Positions 9,605-17,758 of a stretch of DNA of 64,000 nucleotides are shown piece after piece. Below the pieces are notes generated by a model. The model had not been told where the DNA came from, ran no database searches, and saw nothing but the letters and a program-made list of their open reading frames with translations. This stretch comes from Paenibacillus sp. Root444D2 (GTDB lineage: Bacteria; Bacillota; Bacilli; Paenibacillales; NBRC-103111): positions 201,833 through 265,832 of the forward strand of contig NZ_LMEO01000052.1 of the NCBI RefSeq assembly GCF_001426375.1. The letters are read 5' to 3'. Position 1 is the stretch's first letter; every line of letters starts with the position of its first letter. Position numbers and translations under genes: made by a program.

Positions 9605-9721
9605 GAAATTATTAATTATCGTTATCCTGATAGCGTTTCGAACAATTCCGGTTACAAAAGCAGATTGAAATGCTATAATAAATTGTCGAATCATATTGTC
9701 ATATATTAGGAGATATCTCAT

Positions 9722-10693
9722 ATGCAAGTAAGTTATTTGTCATTACGTTATTTTATGGAAGTCGCTTTTTGTCTTAACTTCAGCCATGCAGCCCAGAAAT
9801 TGCATATTTCCCAGCCCGGATTGAGCCAGCAAATCACAGCGCTCGAAAAAGAACTCGGCATTAAACTGTTAAACCGTTCGACCCGAAACGTTACATTGAC
9901 CGCAGAAGGCGATTATCTTCATAAGAATCTTTTACCCTCATTCGATAACATTGAAAAAACCATCTCTCAGCTTGTGGAATCCGGAACTGTCCCGCAAACG
10001 ACTATTCGAATCGCAACCGTTCCATCCGCTGCAAGCAATATGGTCCCTTACCTTATTAAAAAATTAAAAGAAGAGCATCCGTTAATCGAATTTTATATCA
10101 AGGAAACAACCTCCGTTCACGCAGCCGAGCTTGTACAGAAAAGCGAATATGATCTCGCCTTTATCCGAACTCCGATAGACCTCAAACAGACGATACAGCC
10201 GCCGCTTAAGTGGATAGAGTTTTCCAAGCATCCTATGAAGGTGGCTTTATCCTGCCAGCATCCGGCAGCCGTACAAGATGAGATCGATCTTTACGAGCTT
10301 AAAAACGAAACTTTTTTACATTATGACCCTAAGCATTCGCCATCTCTTTATTATTTGCTGGAGCATGCCTGCCTTACCGCTGGATTCATTCCAAAAACCA
10401 TCGGGGCCGGGCCGGAAATTTTGACCATTGCCAATCTGATCTCCAATGGAATCGGGATTACCTTAATGCCGCAGGATATGCTGGAACTTTTAAATTCTTA
10501 CAAGATCAAAGCTATTGCATTGAAAAACCTGTCTCTTTTCAGTTCGATTTCTGTCATTTGGAACGACGTAAGCGTACCTTTAATTACGAAGGACGCATTG
10601 TCTATATTGGAGCATTTACCACATTACACTACAAAAGAGTCTATGAAATCCAAGACATTATCATCTCAAACCGTAGGACAGCATCTATCATGA
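9722..10693 (+). CDS. LysR-family transcriptional regulator
   Basis: A 323-residue regulator with the N-terminal winged helix-turn-helix (FMEVAFCLNFSHAAQKLHISQ...LSQQITALEKELG, residues about 8-66) and the C-terminal periplasmic-binding-protein-like effector domain. TTAGGAGA precedes the ATG. It is divergently transcribed from the malic enzyme/peptide import operon, with a dyad box in the 222-base gap. It probably controls that operon, and the repeated box suggests two further targets downstream. The effector is unknown. Confidence 0.93.
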   Translation: MQVSYLSLRYFMEVAFCLNFSHAAQKLHISQPGLSQQITALEKELGIKLLNRSTRNVTLTAEGDYLHKNLLPSFDNIEKTISQLVESGTVPQTTIRIATVPSAASNMVPYLIKKLKEEHPLIEFYIKETTSVHAAELVQKSEYDLAFIRTPIDLKQTIQPPLKWIEFSKHPMKVALSCQHPAAVQDEIDLYELKNETFLHYDPKHSPSLYYLLEHACLTAGFIPKTIGAGPEILTIANLISNGIGITLMPQDMLELLNSYKIKAIALKNLSLFSSISVIWNDVSVPLITKDALSILEHLPHYTTKESMKSKTLSSQTVGQHLS

Positions 10694-10712
10694 ATCGGGA
10701 TGCTGTTTTTTT
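10679..10712 (+). terminator. Terminator of the LysR gene
   Basis: CAGCATC (679-685) pairs with GATGCTG (699-705) and is followed by seven T residues. The stop codon of the LysR gene lies in the loop. Confidence 0.75.
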
Positions 10713-10761
10713 AATGGCGAATACCGACTCTCAACCTTGAGGACCTGGCATAATTCTACTT

Positions 10762-10789
10762 ATAACCCCTGATTATAAATGTATAATAT
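10762..10789. promoter_or_regulatory. LysR-type composite box, copy 2
   Basis: A perfect ATAA-CCCCTGA-TTAT followed by a TTATAAATGTATAATAT segment, about 70-100 bases upstream of the DapB-like dehydrogenase start. ATAA-N7-TTAT is the spacing known for the Bacillus LysR-type regulator CcpC, although the local LysR protein is not CcpC. Confidence 0.6.
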
Positions 10790-10861
10790 ATTCATATTTT
10801 CGCATTATTTCTGATGATGTTACATTGTTCATGAAAACCAATTAAGAGAGGGGTAAGGTTC

Positions 10862-11875
10862 ATGAATACTGTAAAAATGAATGTCATTTCCTATGGCTTA
10901 GGTCCAATAGGCATCAAAATTATGCAAAGCTGTTTGCAATCCGATCATATTCGGTTAATTGGTGCGGTTGATATTGATCCTCAAAAAATCGGAAGGGATG
11001 TCGGAGAACTAGCAGAGAGCACTGCTGTGGGGATTCATGTTGTTCAGAATTTAGATGAAATCGATACGGCACGGCTAGAGGGGCGCAAACTTGCACTCCA
11101 TGCAACAGGATCCAACCTGCCACAGGTTTGGCCGCAAATAAAGCAGTTACTTGATCAAGGATATTCCGTCATTTCTACCTGTGAACAATTAGCTTATCCA
11201 TGGCACCGCTATTCGGATTTGTCCAAAGAAATTGATCTTTATGCTCGCGATAAAAGACAGTTTGTCATTGGTACCGGAGTTAATCCGGGATATATCATGG
11301 ATTCTATGACTTTATTTTCCACTTCTGTGACGCAATCGTTGTCCAAAATTAAAGTTTACCGTAAGGTAGATGTCTCCAAACGCCGTATTCCCCTGCAGAA
11401 AAAAGTGGGTATTGGTATGTCACCGGAAGAATTTCACCAGCTTGCACAAAACGACCGCATAGGTCATGTCGGACTTGAGGAATCATTGCGTCTTGTTGCT
11501 TATGGTTTGAATCTGACCTTAACCGAAGTTATTAATAAAATTGAACCAACCATTTCCCAAGAAGACACTGTCTTAGCAATAGGACCCTTAAGTAAAAATG
11601 AAGTAAACGGCTTGCATCAAAATTCAACGGGTTCTACGAAGGAAGGAATACCCATTGAATTGGACCTGATCATGTCTGTAGACGTTGTTACGGAGGACAG
11701 GATCATTCTGGAAACGAATGATATGGGTACTGTAGAGTTTGTAGTCCCACAAGGTATTTTTGGCGACACCGCTACCATCAATGTTGTAGTTAACACTGCA
11801 AAAACGATGCATTCGTCTAATCAGGTTGGTTTGTTAACCATGGCAGATATTCGACTTACTAGAAATTTAATGTAA
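10862..11875 (+). CDS. DapB-like / 2,4-diaminopentanoate dehydrogenase-type NAD(P)-dependent oxidoreductase
   Basis: A 337-residue Rossmann-fold protein with nucleotide-binding motif YGLGPIGIKI at residues 11-20, an acidic end of strand 2 (AVDIDPQKIG), and the dihydrodipicolinate-reductase N-terminal-type architecture in which TGVNPGYIMD closes the catalytic cleft. Relatives of this length act on amino-acid-derived imines, for example in ornithine fermentation. The exact substrate cannot be read from sequence. AGAGAGGGG precedes the ATG. It is monocistronic, with a LysR-type box upstream and a strong terminator downstream. Confidence 0.7.
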   Translation: MNTVKMNVISYGLGPIGIKIMQSCLQSDHIRLIGAVDIDPQKIGRDVGELAESTAVGIHVVQNLDEIDTARLEGRKLALHATGSNLPQVWPQIKQLLDQGYSVISTCEQLAYPWHRYSDLSKEIDLYARDKRQFVIGTGVNPGYIMDSMTLFSTSVTQSLSKIKVYRKVDVSKRRIPLQKKVGIGMSPEEFHQLAQNDRIGHVGLEESLRLVAYGLNLTLTEVINKIEPTISQEDTVLAIGPLSKNEVNGLHQNSTGSTKEGIPIELDLIMSVDVVTEDRIILETNDMGTVEFVVPQGIFGDTATINVVVNTAKTMHSSNQVGLLTMADIRLTRNLM

Positions 11876-11923
11876 GGTACACTTTCTACTTTTAAAAATA
11901 TCATTTCAAACATATCAACTAAT

Positions 11924-11959
11924 CCCATGCCTTTCATAAAGGCATGGGGTTATTTTTTT
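11924..11959 (+). terminator. Terminator of the DapB-like gene
   Basis: CCCATGCCTTT (924-934) pairs perfectly with AAAGGCATGGG (938-948) over a 3-base loop and is followed by GTTATTTTTTT. Confidence 0.9.
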
Positions 11960-11979
11960 GAAAATGATTAGGCGAATAT

Positions 11980-12007
11980 ATAACCCCTAATTATAGAAAT
12001 ATAAGTA
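11980..12007. promoter_or_regulatory. LysR-type composite box, copy 3
   Basis: ATAA-CCCCTAA-TTAT is directly followed by TTATAGAAATATAAGTA (sharing the TTAT). It matches copy 2 in the left box and copy 1 at 15 of 17 positions in the right part. It lies about 210-240 bases upstream of the secreted M23 peptidase gene. Confidence 0.6.
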
Positions 12008-12050
12008 TTTCGTATTTCATATAAGAAATTTTCAATGTTACAATTCAAAA

Positions 12051-12068
12051 AAAGAAAGCGTTTACAAG
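12051..12068 (+). promoter_or_regulatory. Candidate cre (CcpA) site
   Basis: AAAGAAAGCGTTTACAAG matches the cre consensus at 16 of 18 positions, including the central AAGCG-TTTACA core. It lies upstream of the M23 peptidase gene and suggests carbon-catabolite control (sequence match only). Confidence 0.5.
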
Positions 12069-12111
12069 ATTCTCCTGTTCAATTCTTGCTTATTAGAAAG
12101 GAGGTGAGGCC

Positions 12112-12144
12112 ATGAGCTCTACATTAGTTTTCCAGTTTTACTAA
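12112..12144 (+). CDS. Possible 10-residue leader peptide
   Basis: An ATG lies 6 bases after a near-perfect Shine-Dalgarno sequence (AAAGGAGGTGA) and opens a frame of only 10 codons (M-S-S-T-L-V-F-Q-F-Y). It ends about 75 bases before the M23 peptidase start. A ribosome site this strong before so short a frame suggests a translated leader or an upstream standby site. It could also be a remnant of a lost gene start. Confidence 0.3.
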   Translation: MSSTLVFQFY

Positions 12145-12217
12145 CGTCTATTCTATGGATTTGTAAGTTAGGTCGTTTTACAGGATCTATAGTTCGATAC
12201 GATTAGGAGGAGATTTT

Positions 12218-13648
12218 ATGTCTACGTTACAGAAGCAGAAGCGCTTATTAAAGAAAAGCATTTCTTGGAGTTTATTGATGAGCGTACTTTTCCTTGTATT
12301 ATTTAATACGAATGTCCTTGCTGCACTTCCCGCACCCACCGGACTTAAGGCTAATTCCGGGAATGGCGAAGTGACTCTGTATTGGAATGCCGTATCCGGC
12401 GCTGTTAAACATAAGATTTCACGGGCTACCTCCAGCGATGGCAAATACAAGCACATTGCCAACAATATTACATCGACGTCTTTTACCAATACCGGGGTAG
12501 ACAACGAGACTACATACTGGTATAAGGTGGCGGCTATCGATTCCGAGGGTAACACAAGTGAGTATTCCAGCGCTGTTTCAGCCAAACCAAGTGCGGTTCC
12601 AGCTGCACCGACCGCATTGATAGCAGTAGCGGGTGATGGACAAGCTGTTCTCGCTTGGGAAGCATCGGGCAGTAATACGAGCTATACGGTTAAGATGAAA
12701 ACATCCTCGACCGGGTCTTATTCGACTGTGGCAAGCGGAGTAAACAATACGACATTTACCAAATCAGGCTTGACAAACGGCTCTATATATTACTTTGCCA
12801 TCAACGCTACCAACTCCGCCGGCACAAGTGCCGATTCGAATGTTGCTAGAGTTACTCCTGTGGCCCCGCCTACAGGCAGCGTCTATTGGCCTCTAAGCTT
12901 TTCAACTGCTATCAATGGGGACGAAATCCGCTATCCATACGGTCCCCGCAGGCCCGGGGATTATGATTACCATGCCGGGATCGACATAAATGCTCCGGAA
13001 GGCACCCCTGTCTATGCCATGATGGATGGAACCGTAACTAATATTACTCCGGATAACGGCAGCTCAGGTCCTGGCAACAAAGTCCTTGTCAATCACGGAA
13101 ATAAACATTGGACCGGTTATTTACATCTTAGCGCATTCGCTTCGGGATTGACGGTGGGTCAAACGGTTCAAGCCGGCGATCTGATTGGATATGTGGGGCA
13201 CACCGGCGCGAATTCCGACCATTTACACATTACTTACATGGTAGGACTAACCTCCGAAACCAATAACGAATCCAGAAGCAAGAACCCGATGGAAATACTG
13301 CCTCATAGCCAACCGACGGTCACCGCAGCGTTCCGCACCGATACAAGCAATACAGTTGACATCAACATCCCAGTCCAGCAGAACACTATTCGCTGGATCA
13401 TTCTGAAGGGCCAAGGACAAACAAAAATCGCAGATTACTATGATATCGTTGGCCAAGGTTCAACGAACCGCAACAATCAGAGCCAGTATGGCATGTATAT
13501 TGACGTTGACACTCCTGTCGATCCATACCCGGCAGGCGGAGGAAATCTGCATCTCTTTGTCCGGCCTGATCCTGTTTCCTCCTTCATCGCTGACAGAATT
13601 ATCATTAAAGACTTTAACGGTAACACACTGATTGACAAGGCAAAATAA
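12218..13648 (+). CDS. Secreted FnIII-FnIII-M23 (LytM-type) metallopeptidase
   Basis: A 476-residue exported protein. Residues 1-36 form a Sec signal peptide (KKS, hydrophobic stretch, NVLA/A). Two fibronectin type III domains follow (about 38-124 and 129-215), then an M23 peptidase domain (about 232-345) with zinc and catalytic residues H252-x3-D256 and the HLH pair H335/H337. A C-terminal domain of about 125 residues has no recognised match. Such enzymes cut peptidoglycan cross-links; the FnIII modules may bind wall or substrate polymers. AGGAGGAG lies 7 bases before the ATG. Upstream it carries a LysR-type box and a cre-like site, so it may be induced under nutrient shortage (inference). 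Confidence 0.9.
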   Translation: MSTLQKQKRLLKKSISWSLLMSVLFLVLFNTNVLAALPAPTGLKANSGNGEVTLYWNAVSGAVKHKISRATSSDGKYKHIANNITSTSFTNTGVDNETTYWYKVAAIDSEGNTSEYSSAVSAKPSAVPAAPTALIAVAGDGQAVLAWEASGSNTSYTVKMKTSSTGSYSTVASGVNNTTFTKSGLTNGSIYYFAINATNSAGTSADSNVARVTPVAPPTGSVYWPLSFSTAINGDEIRYPYGPRRPGDYDYHAGIDINAPEGTPVYAMMDGTVTNITPDNGSSGPGNKVLVNHGNKHWTGYLHLSAFASGLTVGQTVQAGDLIGYVGHTGANSDHLHITYMVGLTSETNNESRSKNPMEILPHSQPTVTAAFRTDTSNTVDINIPVQQNTIRWIILKGQGQTKIADYYDIVGQGSTNRNNQSQYGMYIDVDTPVDPYPAGGGNLHLFVRPDPVSSFIADRIIIKDFNGNTLIDKAK

Positions 13649-13664
13649 AAAAGTCTGCATCAAA

Positions 13665-13707
13665 AAGGAGCTGTCCTAGTCATGTTTGACTTTTGGGACA
13701 GCTCCTT
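13665..13707 (-). terminator. Hairpin terminator for the minus-strand zinc operon
   Basis: AAGGAGCTGTCC (665-676) and GGACAGCTCCTT (696-707) form a perfect 12-bp stem with a 19-base loop. On the minus strand the stem is followed by a T run; on the plus strand it is not. It therefore fits best as the end of the zinc operon, and may also protect the 3' end of the M23 transcript. Confidence 0.6.
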
Positions 13708-13733
13708 GCAGCTAATGGGCTTGAAACTGTTGG

Positions 13734-13836
13734 TTAGCGTGGAAGCTCCATACGCTCGGTCACTAAATGGTACTTTGGATGCTCCCCATCAATGATTCGA
13801 AATCGCACCTGGTAAGGTTCTTGGATTGTAAGCTAC
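13734..13836 (-). pseudogene. C-terminal remnant of an unidentified protein
   Basis: On the minus strand a frame of about 30 codons (ending ...HLVTERMELPR, stop at 13734-13736) reads like genuine coding sequence, but an in-frame TAG lies just upstream and there is no start or ribosome site. I do not recognise the protein. It may be a leftover between the zinc operon and its terminator. Confidence 0.3.
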
Positions 13837-13885
13837 ATAACCGTGAGCGATTTTGTCGTAACTCATTTTTGTACGTTTTCAGTGC

Positions 13886-14362
13886 CTAAACTTCATTCTC
13901 AAAAATTTCAGCGCATAGCTGGATCATCTGACAAAAGGAACGGTTGTGGCCTATGTAAAAGGATGAAAGATCGTATCGGTTCCTTGCGGGTTCAAAGGAA
14001 ATCAATAAGCGATGTCTCATGCGCTTCATGGTCAATTGGACAAATTGCTCGGCTCGCTCAGAGGCTATGATCGTGAGATAAGCATACAGGGAATGGTCTT
14101 CCGGTTCGTCAAGCGGGCTTACACCTGCACAAGAGAATTCAGTTGCTATTTGCTTCTGCTGAAGCAGTATCAAGGCAGGGAACAATTCGGTATCCACGTT
14201 GATATGTCCGAGAAGTTTGGTCTTCTTAGCGTGCTTGCGCTGTTTCTCACGTGCTGCCCATTGCAATAATTCCTGCTCGCGGCGGTGCCAATGAGCATCC
14301 GTGTGATGACTTAGAATGACATCTCTTGCCTCATTGGTATTCAAACTCATCAAACCCATCAA
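13886..14362 (-). CDS. Uncharacterised protein of the zinc-starvation operon
   Basis: A 158-residue soluble protein without signal peptide or membrane helix. The N-terminal third is rich in His, Arg, Lys and Glu (SHHTDAHWHRREQE), and a central segment (ATEFSCAGVSPLDEPEDHS) carries a single Cys with acidic and His residues. I cannot assign a function. It is the last gene of the run znuC-znuB-znuA-GTPase-rpmG, 74 bases after rpmG with no terminator between them that I can see, so it is probably expressed under zinc shortage. A role in zinc handling or as a zinc-independent substitute protein is plausible but unproven. Confidence 0.7.
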   Translation of the reverse strand: MMGLMSLNTNEARDVILSHHTDAHWHRREQELLQWAAREKQRKHAKKTKLLGHINVDTELFPALILLQQKQIATEFSCAGVSPLDEPEDHSLYAYLTIIASERAEQFVQLTMKRMRHRLLISFEPARNRYDLSSFYIGHNRSFCQMIQLCAEIFENEV

Positions 14363-14436
14363 CCTCCTTTGGGATATTATAATCCCTTTCGTAAAGCAGA
14401 AAACCCGGACAAGTAAGCCCGGACTTTCTTGGTTTA

Positions 14437-14586
14437 TTAACGTGTTTCACGATGAAGCGTGTGACGCTTCAGACGCGGACAATACTTTTTCAGCTCCAAA
14501 CGAGAGGTTTGGGTTCTTTTATTCTTCGTCGTTGTATAGTTTCTGTCACCAGTTTCGGTACACGCCAATGTAATAATGACTCTCAT
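14437..14586 (-). CDS. rpmG: Ribosomal protein L33, cysteine-poor (zinc-independent) form
   Basis: A 49-residue L33: it starts MRVIITLACTETGD and ends KRHTLHRETR. In the zinc-binding form each of two CxxC pairs is complete; here the pairs read CTET and CPRL, so only one Cys of each remains and zinc cannot be held in the usual way. Such C-minus paralogues replace the zinc-containing protein during zinc starvation in Bacillus. GGAGGTGA lies 5 bases before the ATG. The position between a COG0523 GTPase and an unknown gene in the znu operon agrees with Zur control. Confidence 0.93.
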   Translation of the reverse strand: MRVIITLACTETGDRNYTTTKNKRTQTSRLELKKYCPRLKRHTLHRETR

Positions 14587-14620
14587 ACTGTTCACCTCCT
14601 ATCATACATCATTACTGAAT

Positions 14621-15841
14621 TTATTGTGGCAAAGGGCAGGCTTCCTCCAACTCCATTATGGCATTCGGCAGCTCATCCTCGAAACGATTCCAATCTCCTT
14701 GCATTTCATCATCCGTTAACAAGCAGGCATCCAAAGATGCCACTATACTAACCCGGTCCATCTCAATGCCTATAAATACAACCTTGTTAATGCGATCTCC
14801 ATAGGTATCATCCCAATGCTTGATTTGTTCCGCGTCTTCTTCGAGATCGGCTCCTCTTTCACCATCTGGCAGCGCCGCCACCCAATACCCTGCTGGACCG
14901 AAGCGAATAGAAGGACCTGCTTGGCTTAAGTTCTGAGCGTGATCATTGCGAGTTGCAAGCCACATGATCCCTTTAGCTCGGATGATCTCCGCCGGCCAAT
15001 CTTCCATCCAACTCATCAGCCGCGAAGGCTCGAACGGGCGAATTCTTTCGTAGACAAAAGAGGAAATGCCATATTCTTCGGTTTCTGGTGTATGGGTTTC
15101 CTTCTCCATTTCCCGCATCCAGCCTGCGGACGTACTTGCTTCATCGAAATTAAATAAATGAGTATTCAAAATATCTGTTGGAGCTACCTTCCCGTGAACC
15201 GAACGAATGAATTTGGCTCTAGGTTGTAAGGAGCGCAGCACGCCCTCTAGCTCAATCAGCTCATCTTCTTCCAGCATGTCACATTTATTCAAAATCAGGA
15301 CATCACAAAACTCAATTTGGTCAATCAGAAGATCAACAACTTCGCGAGTATCATCTTCGCCCACAGCTTGACTGCGTTCAAGGAGCGTTTCTCCAGAGGA
15401 GTAGTCCGTCCAGAAACGATAGGCGTCTACGACGGTTACCATCGTGTCGAGACGGCAAACTTGCGTAAGATCAATCCCTTGCTCTTCATCTATATAGGTG
15501 AACGTTTGCGCAACTGGTAAAGGTTCACCTACACCTGTTGATTCAATAAGAATATAGTCAAATTTATTCTCTTTAGCAAGCCGCTCTACTTCCTTCAACA
15601 GGTCTTCACGTAATGTACAGCAGATACAGCCATTGGACATTTCAACCAAGCTCTCATTCGTTCGGGAAAGCCCGCTTCCTTCTCTAATCAGCTCAGCGTC
15701 GATGTTGACCTCACTTAAATCGTTGACAATGACTGCAATTTTTAAGCCATCACGATTATGTAGGACGTGGTTTAATAATGTTGTTTTGCCTGCTCCCAAA
15801 TAACCGCTTAAGACGGTTACAGGTATTTTATGATCTACCAA
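14621..15841 (-). CDS. COG0523 GTPase / metallochaperone (ZagA/YciC-type)
   Basis: A 406-residue G3E-family GTPase. Walker A is GYLGAGKT (13-20), the metal motif is C72-x-C74-C75 in NGCICC, and the guanine-specificity motif is LNKCD. The CobW C-terminal domain occupies about the last 110 residues. Bacillus relatives such as ZagA deliver zinc to folate enzymes under zinc limitation. The gene lies between znuA and the C-minus L33 gene, with its own Zur-like box upstream at 15862-15876. Confidence 0.92.
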   Translation of the reverse strand: MVDHKIPVTVLSGYLGAGKTTLLNHVLHNRDGLKIAVIVNDLSEVNIDAELIREGSGLSRTNESLVEMSNGCICCTLREDLLKEVERLAKENKFDYILIESTGVGEPLPVAQTFTYIDEEQGIDLTQVCRLDTMVTVVDAYRFWTDYSSGETLLERSQAVGEDDTREVVDLLIDQIEFCDVLILNKCDMLEEDELIELEGVLRSLQPRAKFIRSVHGKVAPTDILNTHLFNFDEASTSAGWMREMEKETHTPETEEYGISSFVYERIRPFEPSRLMSWMEDWPAEIIRAKGIMWLATRNDHAQNLSQAGPSIRFGPAGYWVAALPDGERGADLEEDAEQIKHWDDTYGDRINKVVFIGIEMDRVSIVASLDACLLTDDEMQGDWNRFEDELPNAIMELEEACPLPQ

Positions 15842-15861
15842 AGTCCCAACCTCTTTCTATT

Positions 15862-15876
15862 CGTAAATTTTACGTA
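15862..15876. promoter_or_regulatory. Zur-like box upstream of the COG0523 GTPase
   Basis: TCGTAAATTTTACGT matches the Bacillus Zur consensus TCGTAATNATTACGA at 12 of 15 positions and is a near-perfect dyad. It lies 21-35 bases upstream of the GTPase start and suggests an internal, separately regulated promoter. Confidence 0.5.
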
Positions 15877-15912
15877 TTTGAACGATTAAAAAAAAGCACT
15901 ACATGTTTCTAT

Positions 15913-16857
15913 TTATTCATTTAACGCTTTTTTCAATGCTTCCAGGTTATTCGTCATAACACCGATGTAATCAAGGTTTTTCTTTTTGTCATCGTCCGTT
16001 AATCCCTCAATTGGGTTCAGCACAGCCGTTTTCGCACCGACTTCTTTGGCAATTGTACTCGCAACCTTTGGATCTACTAAAGTTTCAAAGAAAATCGTTT
16101 GTACCTTATTATCCTTCGCAAATTTAATAATATCGGCCATTTTATCAGGAGCTGGCTCTTCTTCAGGGGAAAGTCCAGCAATAGGGACCTGTGTTAGCCC
16201 GTATTCTTTGGCCAAATAACCAAAAGCAGCATGCTGCGTGACGAATTCTTTACGCTTAACATTTTTAAGACCTGTTTTAAATGACTCGTCCAAGGCTTTG
16301 AGCTTTCCGATATAAGCATCCGCATTTTTCCGATAATCCTCTTTGTTAGCAGGGTCAGCTTGCGTTAATCCAACTACAATGGCCTTAACCTCTTGAACAG
16401 CAAGAACTGGATTTAACCAAACATGCGGATCTTGGATTTTGTCACCATGCGCTTCGTTCTTGTGATCCTCTTGATGCTCTTCTTCCGGTAAGCCTTCCAT
16501 GAATTCAATTCCTTTACTTGCTTCAACAACAACACGATTCTTATTGTCAGCGCTCTTAAGTGATTGCTCCGCCCATCCTTCAACGATACCGTTGTAAACG
16601 AACACATTGGCGTTCTTCAATTGTTGCATATCTTTCGCACTAGGCTCCCAATCATGGGGTTCAGCCCCCGGCGGGATTAAAGCAATCACATTGGCATGAT
16701 CACCTGCAACCTGCTTAGTGAATTCATACATGGGATAGAAGCTTGTAACGACGTTTAATTTGCCATCGCTTGAAGCGGTGTTAGATGCACAGCCCGATAA
16801 GAGAGCAGCTGATAGTACGGTAAAAGCAACTGATTTCGTTACCCAGATTTTTTTCAT
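15913..16857 (-). CDS. znuA: Zinc ABC transporter substrate-binding lipoprotein
   Basis: A 314-residue cluster A-I binding protein that captures extracellular zinc. Lipoprotein signal with lipobox LLSGC (Cys23). The mature part has the family His in EPHDWEPSA, a short His/Glu-rich loop (EEEHQEDHKNEAHGD) and further metal ligands in QDPHVWLNP and FVTQHAAFGYLA. I choose the ATG at 16857, where the signal peptide begins, rather than an upstream in-frame start inside znuB. It lies 16 bases downstream of znuB. Confidence 0.93.
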   Translation of the reverse strand: MKKIWVTKSVAFTVLSAALLSGCASNTASSDGKLNVVTSFYPMYEFTKQVAGDHANVIALIPPGAEPHDWEPSAKDMQQLKNANVFVYNGIVEGWAEQSLKSADNKNRVVVEASKGIEFMEGLPEEEHQEDHKNEAHGDKIQDPHVWLNPVLAVQEVKAIVVGLTQADPANKEDYRKNADAYIGKLKALDESFKTGLKNVKRKEFVTQHAAFGYLAKEYGLTQVPIAGLSPEEEPAPDKMADIIKFAKDNKVQTIFFETLVDPKVASTIAKEVGAKTAVLNPIEGLTDDDKKKNLDYIGVMTNNLEALKKALNE

Positions 16858-16873
16858 TACCTTGTTCCTCCTA

Positions 16874-17758
16874 CTATTTGTTGAATGATGAAATTGTCGT
16901 TTCTTTGGAAAAACGAGGGATGATGTCACCTGCATTTTTTGCTTTGCTTTTGCTAAATGTCAGAACGACCTTTTTTAATCCCAAGCCAGTAATAAGAATA
17001 AATAAGAGAAGCAGCGCTATCGTTCCTCCCGGGGGTGTACTAAGCTGATAGGAAGCGGTAAGTCCGGAAATGACACCAAGTAACCCAATACTCATAGCTA
17101 TAAAAAGTGCGGATGTAAAACTAGGAGCAATTCGAATGGCAAGTGCCGCGGGCAGCACGATTAATGCCGAAACGAGAAGTACTCCAACAATTGGCATAGC
17201 CGCAGATACAATCATACCTGTTATGATGCTAAAGCCAAGTGAGATCCATTTCACCGGGAGGCCACTAGTCTTAGCCGTATCTTCATCGAATGTAATCTGA
17301 TAAAGCGGACGACGGAATAGATAGAAAAAGATGCCCCCGAATATCGCTACCACAAACATAAGGAGAAGCTCGGTTTCATTCACAGCAACAACAGAGCCGA
17401 ATAAATAAGCGGAGAAGCCTTTATTAATGCTTTGCTTGAGACTCATGATGATCACAGCTGTAGATAATCCACCCACCATGATGATGGCAACCGAAATTTC
17501 ACTATAGGTTTTATATGACCTCCTTACATATTCAACAGCTATAGCTCCCAGCGTAGCTACGACGAATCCAGTCAAGGTTGGATTGATGTTTAGATACGCA
17601 CCTCCTGCAACCCCTGCTAAAGAAACATGGGAGAGCATGTCAGCCATCAATGCTTGCCTCCGTAGCATCAGATATACCCCCAGAATCGAAGCCAGGATAG
17701 CAATTAACCCACCGGCACAAAATGCCCGCTGCATGAAGTCGTAGTGCAGCATTTCCAT
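16874..17758 (-). CDS. znuB: Zinc ABC transporter permease
   Basis: A 294-residue ABC-3 family permease with seven to eight hydrophobic segments and the family motifs MLRRQALMADMLSHVSLAGVA near the N-terminus and MPIVGVLLVSALIVLPAALA near residue 190. Its start overlaps the end of znuC by 55 bases, so the two are translationally coupled. It forms the membrane channel for ZnuA-bound zinc. Confidence 0.93.
   Translation of the reverse strand: MEMLHYDFMQRAFCAGGLIAILASILGVYLMLRRQALMADMLSHVSLAGVAGGAYLNINPTLTGFVVATLGAIAVEYVRRSYKTYSEISVAIIMVGGLSTAVIIMSLKQSINKGFSAYLFGSVVAVNETELLLMFVVAIFGGIFFYLFRRPLYQITFDEDTAKTSGLPVKWISLGFSIITGMIVSAAMPIVGVLLVSALIVLPAALAIRIAPSFTSALFIAMSIGLLGVISGLTASYQLSTPPGGTIALLLLFILITGLGLKKVVLTFSKSKAKNAGDIIPRFSKETTISSFNK

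Noticed and set aside
13665..13707. Terminator of the M23 peptidase gene on the plus strand
   Set aside because: No T run follows the stem on the plus strand; the minus-strand direction fits better.
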